A stretch of DNA of 64,000 bases, from assembly GCA_045646865.1 (NCBI GenBank), contig JAZRLM010000012.1, forward strand, positions 124,001 to 188,000, written 5' to 3'. The DNA is from SIG440 sp045646865. Lineage in GTDB: Bacteria > Bacillota > Clostridia > Monoglobales > Monoglobaceae. A program made the position numbers and the translations under genes. The stretch's first letter is position 1. Each line of letters begins with the position of its first letter. This document shows, in pieces, positions 7,938-16,218 of this stretch. The notes under the pieces are model-generated. The model was not told the DNA's origin. It saw nothing but the letters and a program-made list of their open reading frames with translations, and made no database searches.

Positions 7938-8061
7938 CCGTATCGCCTCCTTGTGACACAAACAGTATCATATAATAATAGGAAAGTCCAGGTATTTATT
8001 GTGGATTATTAAAAAATTTTAAAAATACTATAAAATATAATTAAAATAATTTAAAAAAATA

Positions 8062-8089
8062 TTGAAAACTTTTCATTTTGTGATATAAT
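8062..8089 (+). promoter_or_regulatory. Promoter of the deaminase gene
   Basis: TTGAAA (8062-8067), 16 bp, TATAAT (8084-8089), 38 nt upstream of the GTG start, leaving a very short leader. Confidence 0.75.
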
Positions 8090-8127
8090 AAGATTGAAAT
8101 TAATAGTTTTACAAAGTAGGTGATGAT

Positions 8128-9291
8128 GTGTTAAGCGGTTCTAAGATTGTTATTGGCATGACGGGACCTTTTGGTAGTGGATGTACATATATTGCAAAAA
8201 ATATTTTGGAGAAATTAGGATATACATACATTTCTTTATCTGATATTTTAAAAGAAGAAATAGGCAAATCACAATCATCCCGTAGCGAATTACAAGATAT
8301 AGGAAACAATTTGAGGAAAGAGAGAGGAAACGGCTTTTTAGCTGAAAAGGCCATTGAAACAATATCTAACTCCGAAAACACAAAATTTGTAATAGATAGT
8401 ATTAGAAACACACACGAAATAGAAACTTTAAAAGAGCAATTTACATCGTTTTATTTGATTGCTACATGGGCAAACAAAGATACAAGATGGGAGAGAGTAA
8501 AAAGTAAATATTCAGATAATGGATCTTTGTTTGATAAGGATGATAAAAGAGACCAAAATGAGAAAACCGAGAATGGTCAACAGATAACTCTTTGTTATCA
8601 AATGGCCGATATCATTATATTAAACGAAGATAAAATTCACAGTTTAACTGCCGATAACTTTAACAAGCTAGAAAAAATAGTAAACAAGTATGTTGATATT
8701 ATCGAGAAAAAATCAACATATGAACCTACAGAAATGGAAACACTTATGTCTATGGCATATGCCAATAGTATGCGTTCTTCTTGTTCTCAGCGAAAAGTTG
8801 GAGCATTAATTATTGATAATTATGGAAATATTTTCAGTTCTGGTTATAATGAAGTTCCAGAATCTGAACGTTCTTGTACAATCGAATATGGTAAATGTTA
8901 TAGAAAATTCTTAAGAGAAGATTTAAATAACAGGTTACTTTGTGAATTAAAAGACTCTGAAATATCTAATAAAGTTTCTGATATAGTGAAAGCAAACACA
9001 AAAATGCTTGATTATTGTAGAGCATTGCATGCAGAAGAAAGTGCAATTGTTAACATGGCAAGACTAAGTGTATCAGCTAATCTTTCCAAATCCACTTTAT
9101 ATACAACAACATATCCGTGTAATTTATGTGCTAATAAAATCGCACAAGTTGGCATCAAACAAATAGTTTATTATGAACCCTATCCGCAAGAAGAAGCAAA
9201 AGAGATCTTGAAGACTCACACCGTGAAACAGGTTCCTTTTGAGGGTGTTACATTTAATTGTTATTTTAAATTTATGGAGGTATTAAGATGA
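8128..9291 (+). CDS. Anti-phage dCTP deaminase (kinase-like plus deaminase domains)
   Basis: 387 residues. The N-terminal half is a P-loop-like domain with GPFGSGCT (13-20); the usual Walker A lysine is Cys. The C-terminal half is a cytidine/dCMP deaminase domain with the zinc site HAEE (His301, Glu303) and PCNLC (Cys331, Cys334). This two-domain architecture is that of the dCTP deaminase (AvcD-type) defence proteins, which destroy deoxycytidine nucleotides on phage infection. An insert with paired cysteines (SCTIEYGKCY) lies before the deaminase core. The start is GTG with AGG 7 nt upstream. Housekeeping ComEB is much shorter and lacks the N-terminal domain. Confidence 0.85.
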   Translation: MLSGSKIVIGMTGPFGSGCTYIAKNILEKLGYTYISLSDILKEEIGKSQSSRSELQDIGNNLRKERGNGFLAEKAIETISNSENTKFVIDSIRNTHEIETLKEQFTSFYLIATWANKDTRWERVKSKYSDNGSLFDKDDKRDQNEKTENGQQITLCYQMADIIILNEDKIHSLTADNFNKLEKIVNKYVDIIEKKSTYEPTEMETLMSMAYANSMRSSCSQRKVGALIIDNYGNIFSSGYNEVPESERSCTIEYGKCYRKFLREDLNNRLLCELKDSEISNKVSDIVKANTKMLDYCRALHAEESAIVNMARLSVSANLSKSTLYTTTYPCNLCANKIAQVGIKQIVYYEPYPQEEAKEILKTHTVKQVPFEGVTFNCYFKFMEVLR

Positions 9292-9473
9292 TTATTTGTC
9301 CTAAATGTGGTAAGGTACTTGCATACAACTCATACTTTGGTGCATACATTTGTAGTGATTGTAAATGGGAAGAGGCTTCTAATGGAATAAAAAGAAATAA
9401 GGGCGTATATACACTATCTTTTAAGAAAAAAACAGAGACATATAAGATTAGTAGAAGTTTAGTTCTAAAATAA
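9288..9473 (+). CDS. Small zinc-ribbon protein coupled to the deaminase
   Basis: 61 residues with a single four-cysteine zinc ribbon (CPKC at 4-7, CSDC at 22-25) and a basic tail. Its ATG overlaps the deaminase stop by 4 nt, so it is translated from the same mRNA, and a strong terminator follows: the two genes form a closed unit. Function unknown. A role in regulating or targeting the deaminase is inferred from coupling alone. Confidence 0.75.
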   Translation: MIICPKCGKVLAYNSYFGAYICSDCKWEEASNGIKRNKGVYTLSFKKKTETYKISRSLVLK

Positions 9474-9479
9474 ATACAA

Positions 9480-9511
9480 ACACGACGTTAATTATAGCGT
9501 CGTGTTTTTTT
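9480..9511 (+). terminator. Intrinsic terminator of the deaminase operon
   Basis: 8-bp stem ACACGACG/CGTCGTGT followed by seven T residues. Confidence 0.9.
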
Positions 9512-9783
9512 GAATATTTATAATCACTCCTAATCGTTGTACATTATTTATGACCATTTTTATCTTTTTTATCTTTATCTGTAACAATTCATTCAATTAA
9601 ACCTATTAAAACTTTATTGAGTTCGGTTGCATTTTTTGAAGTTATAACAGACCCGCCTGTTTTTTCTCAATTTCGCATGCGTTAAAATATGTATTTTGTA
9701 TGAAAATGTAGTGTTAGTCTGATCGTTTTTTCGAAATCATTGATCGTAACCACTTTTTATGGCATAATTTTTATGCAAATTCG

Positions 9784-9812
9784 CTACATAATGTCGATTA
9801 TGTGGTTTTTTC
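9784..9812 (+). terminator. Terminator-like hairpin beside the integrase gene
   Basis: Stem ACATAAT/ATTATGT with loop GTCG, followed by GGTTTTTT on the plus strand. The 300 nt before it (9512-9783) hold no recognisable gene. The hairpin could end an untranslated plus transcript, or mark a recombination site near the integrase. Confidence 0.45.
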
Positions 9813-9815
9813 TTT

Positions 9816-10655
9816 TTAGCATCGCAGAAGTCCAAGTTTCTGAATTGGTTGTCTGTGAATTTCTCCGGGTTCCATTGTGTATATCCGTGTTGTATTTACA
9901 CTTGAGTGCCCAAGAATATCGGCAAGTCTTATGACATCCTTTTGGATGGAGTAATAGGTGCATGCGAACAAATGGCGGAGATTGTGAGGAAATACTTTAT
10001 CTTTTGACACTCCGGCAGCTTCACAGAGCTTTTTCATGTCAGACCATATATTGCTTCTATCAAGTGGTTTTCCGTTTTTGCTTACGAACACGGAGCCGCT
10101 TTTTATATTGTTTTCTTTGATATAATCTTTAAGCATTTTGAAAAGTTGCTTTGGTAAGATAACAATTCTCATTTTACCTTTGCAGTTGATTGTAGCTTGA
10201 CCGCATCTAATTGCTGAAACTGTAATGGCTTTGAGTTCTGATACACGAGTACTTGTTGCACATATAGTTTTCATAAGGTAATAAAGTCTTTGGTTTTTCT
10301 TTTGTTTTGCAGCAACTAACAATCTTTCATATTCAGCCTTTGTCAGTTCTTTATCCTTGCTTGCAAATATTTGTCTTTGGATTTTAAGTGCCTTGACCTT
10401 CAGGTCATACCACTCGTTATATGCAAAGAAACTGTTTAGTGATGATAGTATAGAATTTACATTTGCCGGAGCATATTTTTCTACTATATCTTGCTTGTAT
10501 TCAAGCACAACACTTTTACTCAATTCTGTTTCTTTGCACCATTCCATAAATACTGTTATGTCACGAATATACTTTTCCAAGGTAGAGGAGGACTTCTCCT
10601 CGTCGATTAAATATTCTTTAAACTTTTGTATTAGTTCATTTGTGATTTTTCTCAT
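9816..10655 (-). CDS. Tyrosine recombinase / integrase
   Basis: 279 residues. An N-terminal SAM-like core-binding domain (about 5-90) is followed by the catalytic domain with Arg137 (STRVSEL), a Lys near 160, HNLRH (His224, Arg227), LGHSS (His250) and nucleophile Tyr259 (RIYT). All active-site residues are present. Its length is close to XerC/D, but its accessory setting suggests an island-borne integrase or integron-like recombinase rather than the chromosome dimer resolvase. Confidence 0.9.
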   Translation of the reverse strand: MRKITNELIQKFKEYLIDEEKSSSTLEKYIRDITVFMEWCKETELSKSVVLEYKQDIVEKYAPANVNSILSSLNSFFAYNEWYDLKVKALKIQRQIFASKDKELTKAEYERLLVAAKQKKNQRLYYLMKTICATSTRVSELKAITVSAIRCGQATINCKGKMRIVILPKQLFKMLKDYIKENNIKSGSVFVSKNGKPLDRSNIWSDMKKLCEAAGVSKDKVFPHNLRHLFACTYYSIQKDVIRLADILGHSSVNTTRIYTMEPGEIHRQPIQKLGLLRC

Positions 10656-10974
10656 TTTGAATCAACTCCTTTGGTTTTTATTTTACCACCAATGATAAAA
10701 TATATAAGAGTTGTCAATGATTTGCGCTTACCTCCTTATTCAACCACAAACAATACCACACAAGTTTTTGAAAGTCTACGAAGGAAATGAAAAGCAGAAA
10801 CACATATCTAATTGCTAGTTGAATATATGTTTGGTACAACCAAACTAATATTTTGCATTTTGTCAGTTTATGCTTTTATTGTTTTCATAAAAACTTTGGA
10901 TATATAGGTAAGCAAATATAAACCCTGTATTGTTTTATTAAATTCAAATGACTAAAAAATATAGACACAGTTAA
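10656..10974. other. Non-coding stretch between integrase and the next operon
   Basis: About 320 AT-rich bases without a supported gene. A short inverted repeat GTTTGG/CCAAAC (about 10830-10846) could be an operator or recombinase site. I see no tRNA remnant here. Confidence 0.5.
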
Positions 10975-11003
10975 TTGATTTTTTTGTCGTATTATGGTAG
11001 AAT
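10975..11003 (+). promoter_or_regulatory. Promoter of the wHTH/NTPase operon
   Basis: TTGATT (10975-10980), 17 bp, TAGAAT (10998-11003), followed by AAGGAGG and the ATG at 11026. Confidence 0.7.
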
Positions 11004-11025
11004 TATAAAACAAGGAGGGGATACA

Positions 11026-11448
11026 ATGGAAGAAACAATTAATAAGATTTGTGAGTTATTAGAAAATATCGTTAACCAAAACTCTGGCATCAACTGGAAT
11101 ATGATTAGTGCTATTGGAGAATGGGTCACACCTATTGCGACTACTATATTAAGTTATTATTTAGGACGTAAAATAGAAAAACAAAAGAATATAGTATCTC
11201 AGGCAAATAGTGCTACATTGAATTTAATAAAGGAAAGCAGAATAGGAAACAATCAAGACAATCTCAAAAACAATATTTTGGATTATATAAAAGCGTGTAT
11301 AATGGTAAACACAATACAAGTTGTGGACTATTTTAATATTACAGATGACGAGGCATTGAAATGTTTAAAGGAATTGCAACAGGACAAACAAGTAGAAGTA
11401 ATTCGTATTAATGAAGAACAAAACAAATGGATTTGGCGTGCAATTTGA
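11026..11448 (+). CDS. Membrane-anchored winged-helix-like protein
   Basis: 140 residues. An N-terminal helix is followed by one probable membrane segment (around 29-45, WVTPIATTILSYYLG), a basic linker, and a C-terminal segment (about 90-140) with the helix-helix-strand pattern of a small winged helix (VVDYFNITDDEALKCLKEL, then strands ending in KWIWR). The start has AAGGAGG 7 nt upstream; an earlier in-frame ATG lacks a binding site. It lies 30 nt before a large P-loop NTPase gene. I do not recognise the family; a sensor or tether for the NTPase is an inference. Confidence 0.65.
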   Translation: MEETINKICELLENIVNQNSGINWNMISAIGEWVTPIATTILSYYLGRKIEKQKNIVSQANSATLNLIKESRIGNNQDNLKNNILDYIKACIMVNTIQVVDYFNITDDEALKCLKELQQDKQVEVIRINEEQNKWIWRAI

Positions 11449-11478
11449 TACACAAGAAAATAGGAAATGAGGAATACT

Positions 11479-13683
11479 ATGAATAAAAAAGATTTTTTTG
11501 ATATGCTCAATACTACCACCACTCAACGTTTTTTAAGAGCAACACCTTTTTCCGTTAGCGATGGAGTTAATTTTAATGGTAAATTAACAGAAGAAATGTT
11601 CTTTGATGAGTTTTATGCTGACACTAAGGAAGCTGAAAAATGCAAAAAAAATATTTTGAAAAGCATTCGAAATAATAGTGATTCGATAGTTGTTCTTATT
11701 GGATATAGTGGTTGCGGGAAAACAACTTTTTTGCATTACTTATTGCGTGAAAAGAAAGATAAAATGTATCTGTTTGATTTTGAGAAAGGCATTGATAATC
11801 AACATGTGGAGCCAATTCTTTCTAAGATTCAAAAAGATTTTAATAAAGTGATCGTTTCTGATATTATAAATAACGATCATAGAATTTTTAATCAGTTTTA
11901 TAATATATTCTACAAGGATTCATATGAAAATAATTCCATAGTGACGGAACACATTGATTTAAAAAGAAATATACAACATTTTGTCAATGCCTTTTACAAA
12001 GAGCATATATTCGATGATATAATCAAAAAGATTTATGAGCATAATGATAGCGAATGCAAGATAATTATTGATCAATTAATATTATCTTATCTGAAAAATA
12101 TGGATTATCTAGAAATATTGGGATTCTTTCTTTTGTGGGATATTGCTACCGATTTATTTAAAAAGAGCATAACCCCAACACACGAAATAGGAGCCATTTT
12201 TTGTTTTGATAACATCGATAATATTGATAACACGGACAAAACAAAGGAGTTTATTAAACATTTTGCTCAATTTCACATTAGTATGCGACAAATATTGAAG
12301 TCTTTAGATCTTGGCGATTATTATGGCATAGGAGATGAGCCTTTAATTGATAAATATACATATATTATTTCTTATAGAGAAACGACATATTCTAAATTGA
12401 CAGAGCATCTAAACGAAACCTCTAAATATATCTATGATGATAGATATGTTTCTGAACTTTATGGAAAAAAAGAAATTGTGAGTAAAAGGAATAATTTTTT
12501 AATTCGAAACAAAGGAAGGGTGCCTCAAAAGTTATTTAGTTCAGTTGATATAATAGAAAGGTTGTTAAGCAATTTATATATAGAGAAAAACATTTTTCCG
12601 CTTTTTAATAACAGTTATAATATTGCCATTAAAACTACTTGCCAGATATGTGAAAGTAATACGGAATATATACAAGAGTATTACGATATTTGCAAAAAAG
12701 ATGACGGCAAATATATTAGAGGCGGAAATGGTTTAATTCTTAGGTTGTTCTTTGACTATTTTAAAGGGAAACATTATTTTGAGAAAATCCAATTGTTTGA
12801 TTTTAATTCGCCTAGTGATTATTCGTTTAGCCCAGCAAGATTAGTTTTAACTTTTCTTAATAATCAAAAAAAAGCCGTTTGTATGTACGATATATATAAG
12901 TATTTTGATGGAATAATTTCACCTGAAGATATTACAAAAATAATTGACGAAATATATATGCTAAGATTTTCTGAGTGGAGACACTTGCTTACTTTTAATA
13001 AGTATCCTCCTACAGATGCAAATGGACTACAATCACAATTAGATTTGTATAACGAACACAAACCGATATCTGAGACAAGAAAATTATTTTCTACCCTCGA
13101 AATAACATGTGCCGGAAGAACATATTTAAAGTCAATGAGTACAAACTTTGAATTTTATGCTTCAAGAATATTTGGTGATACATTTGCACCTCTATTTTCA
13201 AAGCAAAACATAGAGCCATCAAGTATGTTTTTTAAAAAGATTATAAAAAAAGTTTTTGAAAATGTAACGCAGTGCATAGAAAGATTATATTCTCTTGATT
13301 CAAAAATAATGGGCGAAAAAAATCTTGATGTACGTGCATATTGCAAATCTGATTTTGTCTATAAAAATACAACTGATCCAAAATCAGAAAAACAGTTTCA
13401 TGGTGAGAGGATAATTTTTAATCATATTGGTTATATCAATAGATTCAGACAGTATATGTTAACAGCAAATCTTGACTTAAAAGAAAAAATCAACTGCAAT
13501 AAGTTTATTTCTCAATATATATTAAATTATTTGAATTTGTATGAAAGTAATAAGTGTACTAAATCTGGTGTAAACTCAAAAGTTGCTATTGAACTTAAGG
13601 AACAAGCAGAACATGTTTTCAAGAATCCAACAGATTTCTTTACTCCTATAGAAACTTCATATTATGGGAAGAAGCATATATGA
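11479..13683 (+). CDS. Large P-loop NTPase, putative defence ATPase
   Basis: 734 residues. Walker A is GYSGCGKTT (75-83); a probable Walker B is IFCFDNIDNID (Asp244) followed by a YIISYRET sensor-like stretch near 300. The fold looks like an AAA/STAND or KAP-like ATPase with a long alpha-helical C-terminal region (about 400-734) in which I see no known domain, nuclease motif or clear repeats. The start at 11479 is chosen for GAGG 6 nt upstream. Base composition is very AT-rich compared with the core genes to the right, as expected of acquired DNA. It is followed by a strong terminator and a tRNA gene. Confidence 0.7.
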   Translation: MNKKDFFDMLNTTTTQRFLRATPFSVSDGVNFNGKLTEEMFFDEFYADTKEAEKCKKNILKSIRNNSDSIVVLIGYSGCGKTTFLHYLLREKKDKMYLFDFEKGIDNQHVEPILSKIQKDFNKVIVSDIINNDHRIFNQFYNIFYKDSYENNSIVTEHIDLKRNIQHFVNAFYKEHIFDDIIKKIYEHNDSECKIIIDQLILSYLKNMDYLEILGFFLLWDIATDLFKKSITPTHEIGAIFCFDNIDNIDNTDKTKEFIKHFAQFHISMRQILKSLDLGDYYGIGDEPLIDKYTYIISYRETTYSKLTEHLNETSKYIYDDRYVSELYGKKEIVSKRNNFLIRNKGRVPQKLFSSVDIIERLLSNLYIEKNIFPLFNNSYNIAIKTTCQICESNTEYIQEYYDICKKDDGKYIRGGNGLILRLFFDYFKGKHYFEKIQLFDFNSPSDYSFSPARLVLTFLNNQKKAVCMYDIYKYFDGIISPEDITKIIDEIYMLRFSEWRHLLTFNKYPPTDANGLQSQLDLYNEHKPISETRKLFSTLEITCAGRTYLKSMSTNFEFYASRIFGDTFAPLFSKQNIEPSSMFFKKIIKKVFENVTQCIERLYSLDSKIMGEKNLDVRAYCKSDFVYKNTTDPKSEKQFHGERIIFNHIGYINRFRQYMLTANLDLKEKINCNKFISQYILNYLNLYESNKCTKSGVNSKVAIELKEQAEHVFKNPTDFFTPIETSYYGKKHI

Positions 13684-13743
13684 CACTAAAATTATAGTGA
13701 TAAGAAATATCGACCAATTTTTTCGAGATTAGGACACAACAAT

Positions 13744-13780
13744 AAAAATCCGAACTTTTTAATAAAAAGTTCGGATTTTT
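13744..13780. terminator. Bidirectional intrinsic terminator
   Basis: Stem AAAAATCCGAACTTTTT/AAAAAGTTCGGATTTTT with a 3-nt loop. It serves the NTPase operon on the plus strand and the tRNA-Leu transcript on the minus strand. Confidence 0.9.
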
Positions 13781-13786
13781 ATTGTT

Positions 13787-13873
13787 TGGTGCGCCCTGGG
13801 AGACTTGAACTCCCAAGCCATTGCTGGCACATGGACCTGAACCATGCGCGTCTGCCAATTCCGCCAAGGGCGC
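13787..13873 (-). tRNA. tRNA-Leu (anticodon CAG)
   Basis: The minus strand folds as a class II tRNA: acceptor GCGCCCT/AGGGCGC, D-arm GGCGGAATTGGCAGAC, anticodon loop TTCAGGT between CATGG and CCATG, a long variable arm with GCC/GGC stem, T-arm GGGAG-TTCAAGT-CTCCC, and an encoded CCA (13787-13789). It reads CUG codons. Confidence 0.95.
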
Positions 13874-13942
13874 ATATATTAAAATTTAAGATGTTAGCAT
13901 TTACACAAACCGTTTCATGTTACTCCCTTAAAAAGGGTTCAC

Positions 13943-14015
13943 GGACTTGAACCTGCATGAAATTGCTCTCACATGGACCTGAACCATGCGCGTCTGCCAA
14001 TTCCGCCACATCCGC
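13943..14015 (-). pseudogene. Truncated tRNA-Leu (CAG), 3' end lost
   Basis: The 5' acceptor half (GCGGATG), D-arm, anticodon arm (CAG) and variable arm are intact and close to the neighbouring tRNA-Leu. After the T-loop and CC the sequence diverges: no partner for the acceptor, no T-stem closure and no CCA. The foreign sequence makes GGTTCA/TGAACC with the T-loop and is followed by CTTTTT, so it now resembles a terminator. It lies 70 nt upstream of the intact copy on the same strand. It may mark an old recombination or deletion at this tRNA cluster. Confidence 0.75.
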
Positions 14016-14183
14016 ATATAAGCCTTATTAAATTTTACACGACATAAGGCTGACCGAGGAGGAGCACAATGCTTAACCCTCATATATTGCAAATTAATTA
14101 TGCAACTCAAATATAATAACACAAATTTTTGAATCTTGCAATACTTTTTTGAAAAATTCTCAAATTATTTTATTTACCGTTGG

Positions 14184-14212
14184 TTGACTTGTGGGATGAA
14201 AAGTGTTATCAT
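14184..14212 (+). promoter_or_regulatory. Promoter of htpG
   Basis: TTGACT (14184-14189), 17 bp, TATCAT (14207-14212), 38 nt upstream of the ATG. No CIRCE-type inverted repeat is seen nearby. Confidence 0.7.
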
Positions 14213-14249
14213 ATTTCTTTGTAATGGTAAAGAAAGGCAGGTAATAAAA

Positions 14250-16172
14250 ATGAGCAAAAAACAGTTTAAGGCCGAGTCAAAAAGACTACTTGACCTTATG
14301 ATTAACTCAATTTACACACACAAGGAGATTTTCCTTCGTGAAATTATTTCAAATGCCAGCGATGCGCTGGACAAGCTGTGTTACATATCACTCACCGATG
14401 ATAAGGTGGGTATGAACCGCAGCGATTTTAAGATTGATATAAAAATAGACAAGGATGCACGCACCGTAACTGTATCTGACAACGGTATAGGAATGACCGA
14501 GGAGGACATGGAGAAAAACCTTGGTATTATTGCCAACAGCGGTTCATTTAAATTTAAAAATGACCTGAAGGAGCAGGAAAACAAAAATGATGAAATTGAC
14601 ATTATAGGTCAGTTTGGTGTGGGTTTTTACTCGGCATTTATGGTTAGTGACAAAGTAAAGGTTATTTCAAAAGCCTACGGTCAGGAAAGTGCCTATGTAT
14701 GGGAATCTTCGGGTGCCGACGGCTATACAATTACCGAGGGTGAAAAAGATACGGTTGGTACAGATATTATAATGTATATCAAGGAAGATACCGAGGACGA
14801 AAATTACAGCGAGTTCCTTGAAACATATCGTATAAAAACATTGGTTAAAAAGTATTCGGATTATATCCGTTATCCAATCAAGATGGATATTGAAAAAAGC
14901 CGTAGTGTGGAAACCGATGAAGTTGACGAAAACGGCAACAAGAAAACTGCAATGGAGAAATATATTGAAAACGAGACAGTTAACAGTATGGTTCCCATAT
15001 GGCAGAGAGCAAAGTCGGAGATATCCGATGATGAGTGCAATAGCTTTTATAAGGAACACTTCTTTGATATGGAAGACCCTGCCCGTGTAATCCGTGTCAG
15101 TGCCGAGGGCACGGTTGATTACAAGGCAATGCTGTTTATACCTGCAAAAGCACCTTACGGATATTACACCAAGGATTTTGAAAAGGGTTTGCAGCTTTAT
15201 ACAAGCGGTGTAATGATTATGGACAAGTGCGCCGACCTTCTGCCCGAGCATTTCAGATTTGTCAAGGGTGTGGTTGATTCTCAGAATTTGTCACTTAATA
15301 TTTCCAGAGAAATCCTGCAGCACGACAAGCAACTTAAAGTAATTGCAAACAACCTTGAAAAGAAGATTAAGTCAGAACTGAAAAAGATGATGACCGATGA
15401 CCGTGAGGGTTATGATAACTTCTATAAGGCTTTTGGAATTCAGCTTAAATATGGTGTTGTTGATAATTTTGGTATGCACAAGGATTTGCTTTCAGACCTT
15501 TTGCTGTTCTATTCATCAACCGAAGAAAAGCTTGTATCGCTTGCTGAATATGTAAGCCGTATGCCCGAAGAACAGAAATTTATTTACTTTGCAAGCGGTG
15601 AAACAATAGCAAAGATTGACCAGTTGCCACAGACCGAACTTGTAAAGGAAAAGGGTTATGAAATCCTTTATATGACAGACGGTGTTGACGATTTTGTTGT
15701 GCAGATGCTGATGAACTATGAAGAAAAACAGTTTAAGTCAGTAAACGACAACGACCTTGGTCTAGAGAGTGAAGAAGAGAAAAAGGATATTGAAAAGTCT
15801 GCAGAAGAAAATAAGGCTTTACTTGATTTTGTAAAGGAAACCCTTTCGGGTAAGGTAGCAAATGTGAGAATTTCGAACAAGCTGAAAAGTCATCCTGTTT
15901 GCCTTACAACCGAAGGCCCCATAACCTTGGAGATGGAAAAATATTTCCAGTCAATGCCCGGAGCTGAAGGAATGGGACAGATGAAGGCGGAAAGAGTTCT
16001 GGAAATTAACCCCAATCACAAGGTGATGGAAGCACTTAAAAACGTTTTTGAAAACGATAAGGAAAAGGCTGGAAAGTACGCTAAAATTCTTTATGCACAA
16101 AGCTTGCTGATTGCAGGACTTGATATTGAAAACCCTGCAGAATATGCGGATTTGGTCTGTGAATTGATGTAA
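14250..16172 (+). CDS. htpG: Molecular chaperone HtpG (Hsp90)
   Basis: 640 residues, normal for bacterial Hsp90. The N-terminal ATP-binding domain shows NASDALDKL, DNGIGM and GQFGVGFYS; the middle and C-terminal dimerisation domains follow. It is an ATP-driven cytosolic chaperone for folding and stress recovery. I use the ATG at 14250 (MSKKQFKAESK), which matches the family start and has GGCAGG upstream; an ATG 38 codons earlier lies in the promoter. Monocistronic, with its own promoter and terminator. It is the first core gene after the accessory island. Confidence 0.97.
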   Translation: MSKKQFKAESKRLLDLMINSIYTHKEIFLREIISNASDALDKLCYISLTDDKVGMNRSDFKIDIKIDKDARTVTVSDNGIGMTEEDMEKNLGIIANSGSFKFKNDLKEQENKNDEIDIIGQFGVGFYSAFMVSDKVKVISKAYGQESAYVWESSGADGYTITEGEKDTVGTDIIMYIKEDTEDENYSEFLETYRIKTLVKKYSDYIRYPIKMDIEKSRSVETDEVDENGNKKTAMEKYIENETVNSMVPIWQRAKSEISDDECNSFYKEHFFDMEDPARVIRVSAEGTVDYKAMLFIPAKAPYGYYTKDFEKGLQLYTSGVMIMDKCADLLPEHFRFVKGVVDSQNLSLNISREILQHDKQLKVIANNLEKKIKSELKKMMTDDREGYDNFYKAFGIQLKYGVVDNFGMHKDLLSDLLLFYSSTEEKLVSLAEYVSRMPEEQKFIYFASGETIAKIDQLPQTELVKEKGYEILYMTDGVDDFVVQMLMNYEEKQFKSVNDNDLGLESEEEKKDIEKSAEENKALLDFVKETLSGKVANVRISNKLKSHPVCLTTEGPITLEMEKYFQSMPGAEGMGQMKAERVLEINPNHKVMEALKNVFENDKEKAGKYAKILYAQSLLIAGLDIENPAEYADLVCELM

Positions 16173-16178
16173 AAAAGT

Positions 16179-16206
16179 GGGGCTGAGCAATTTTGCTCAG
16201 CCCCTT
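16179..16206. terminator. Intrinsic terminator between htpG and putP
   Basis: 11-bp stem GGGGCTGAGCA/TGCTCAGCCCC region with a short T loop. It serves both convergent genes. Confidence 0.85.
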
Positions 16207-16218
16207 AAATTTTGATAT

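Noticed and set aside
8128..9291. Housekeeping ComEB/dCMP deaminase
   Set aside because: The protein is more than twice that length and has an N-terminal kinase-like domain, which fits the defence deaminase instead.
13646..14122. Minus-strand frames MAELADAHG... and ...MWRNWQTRMVQVHV...
   Set aside because: These are translations of tRNA-Leu sequence, a common artefact, not proteins.
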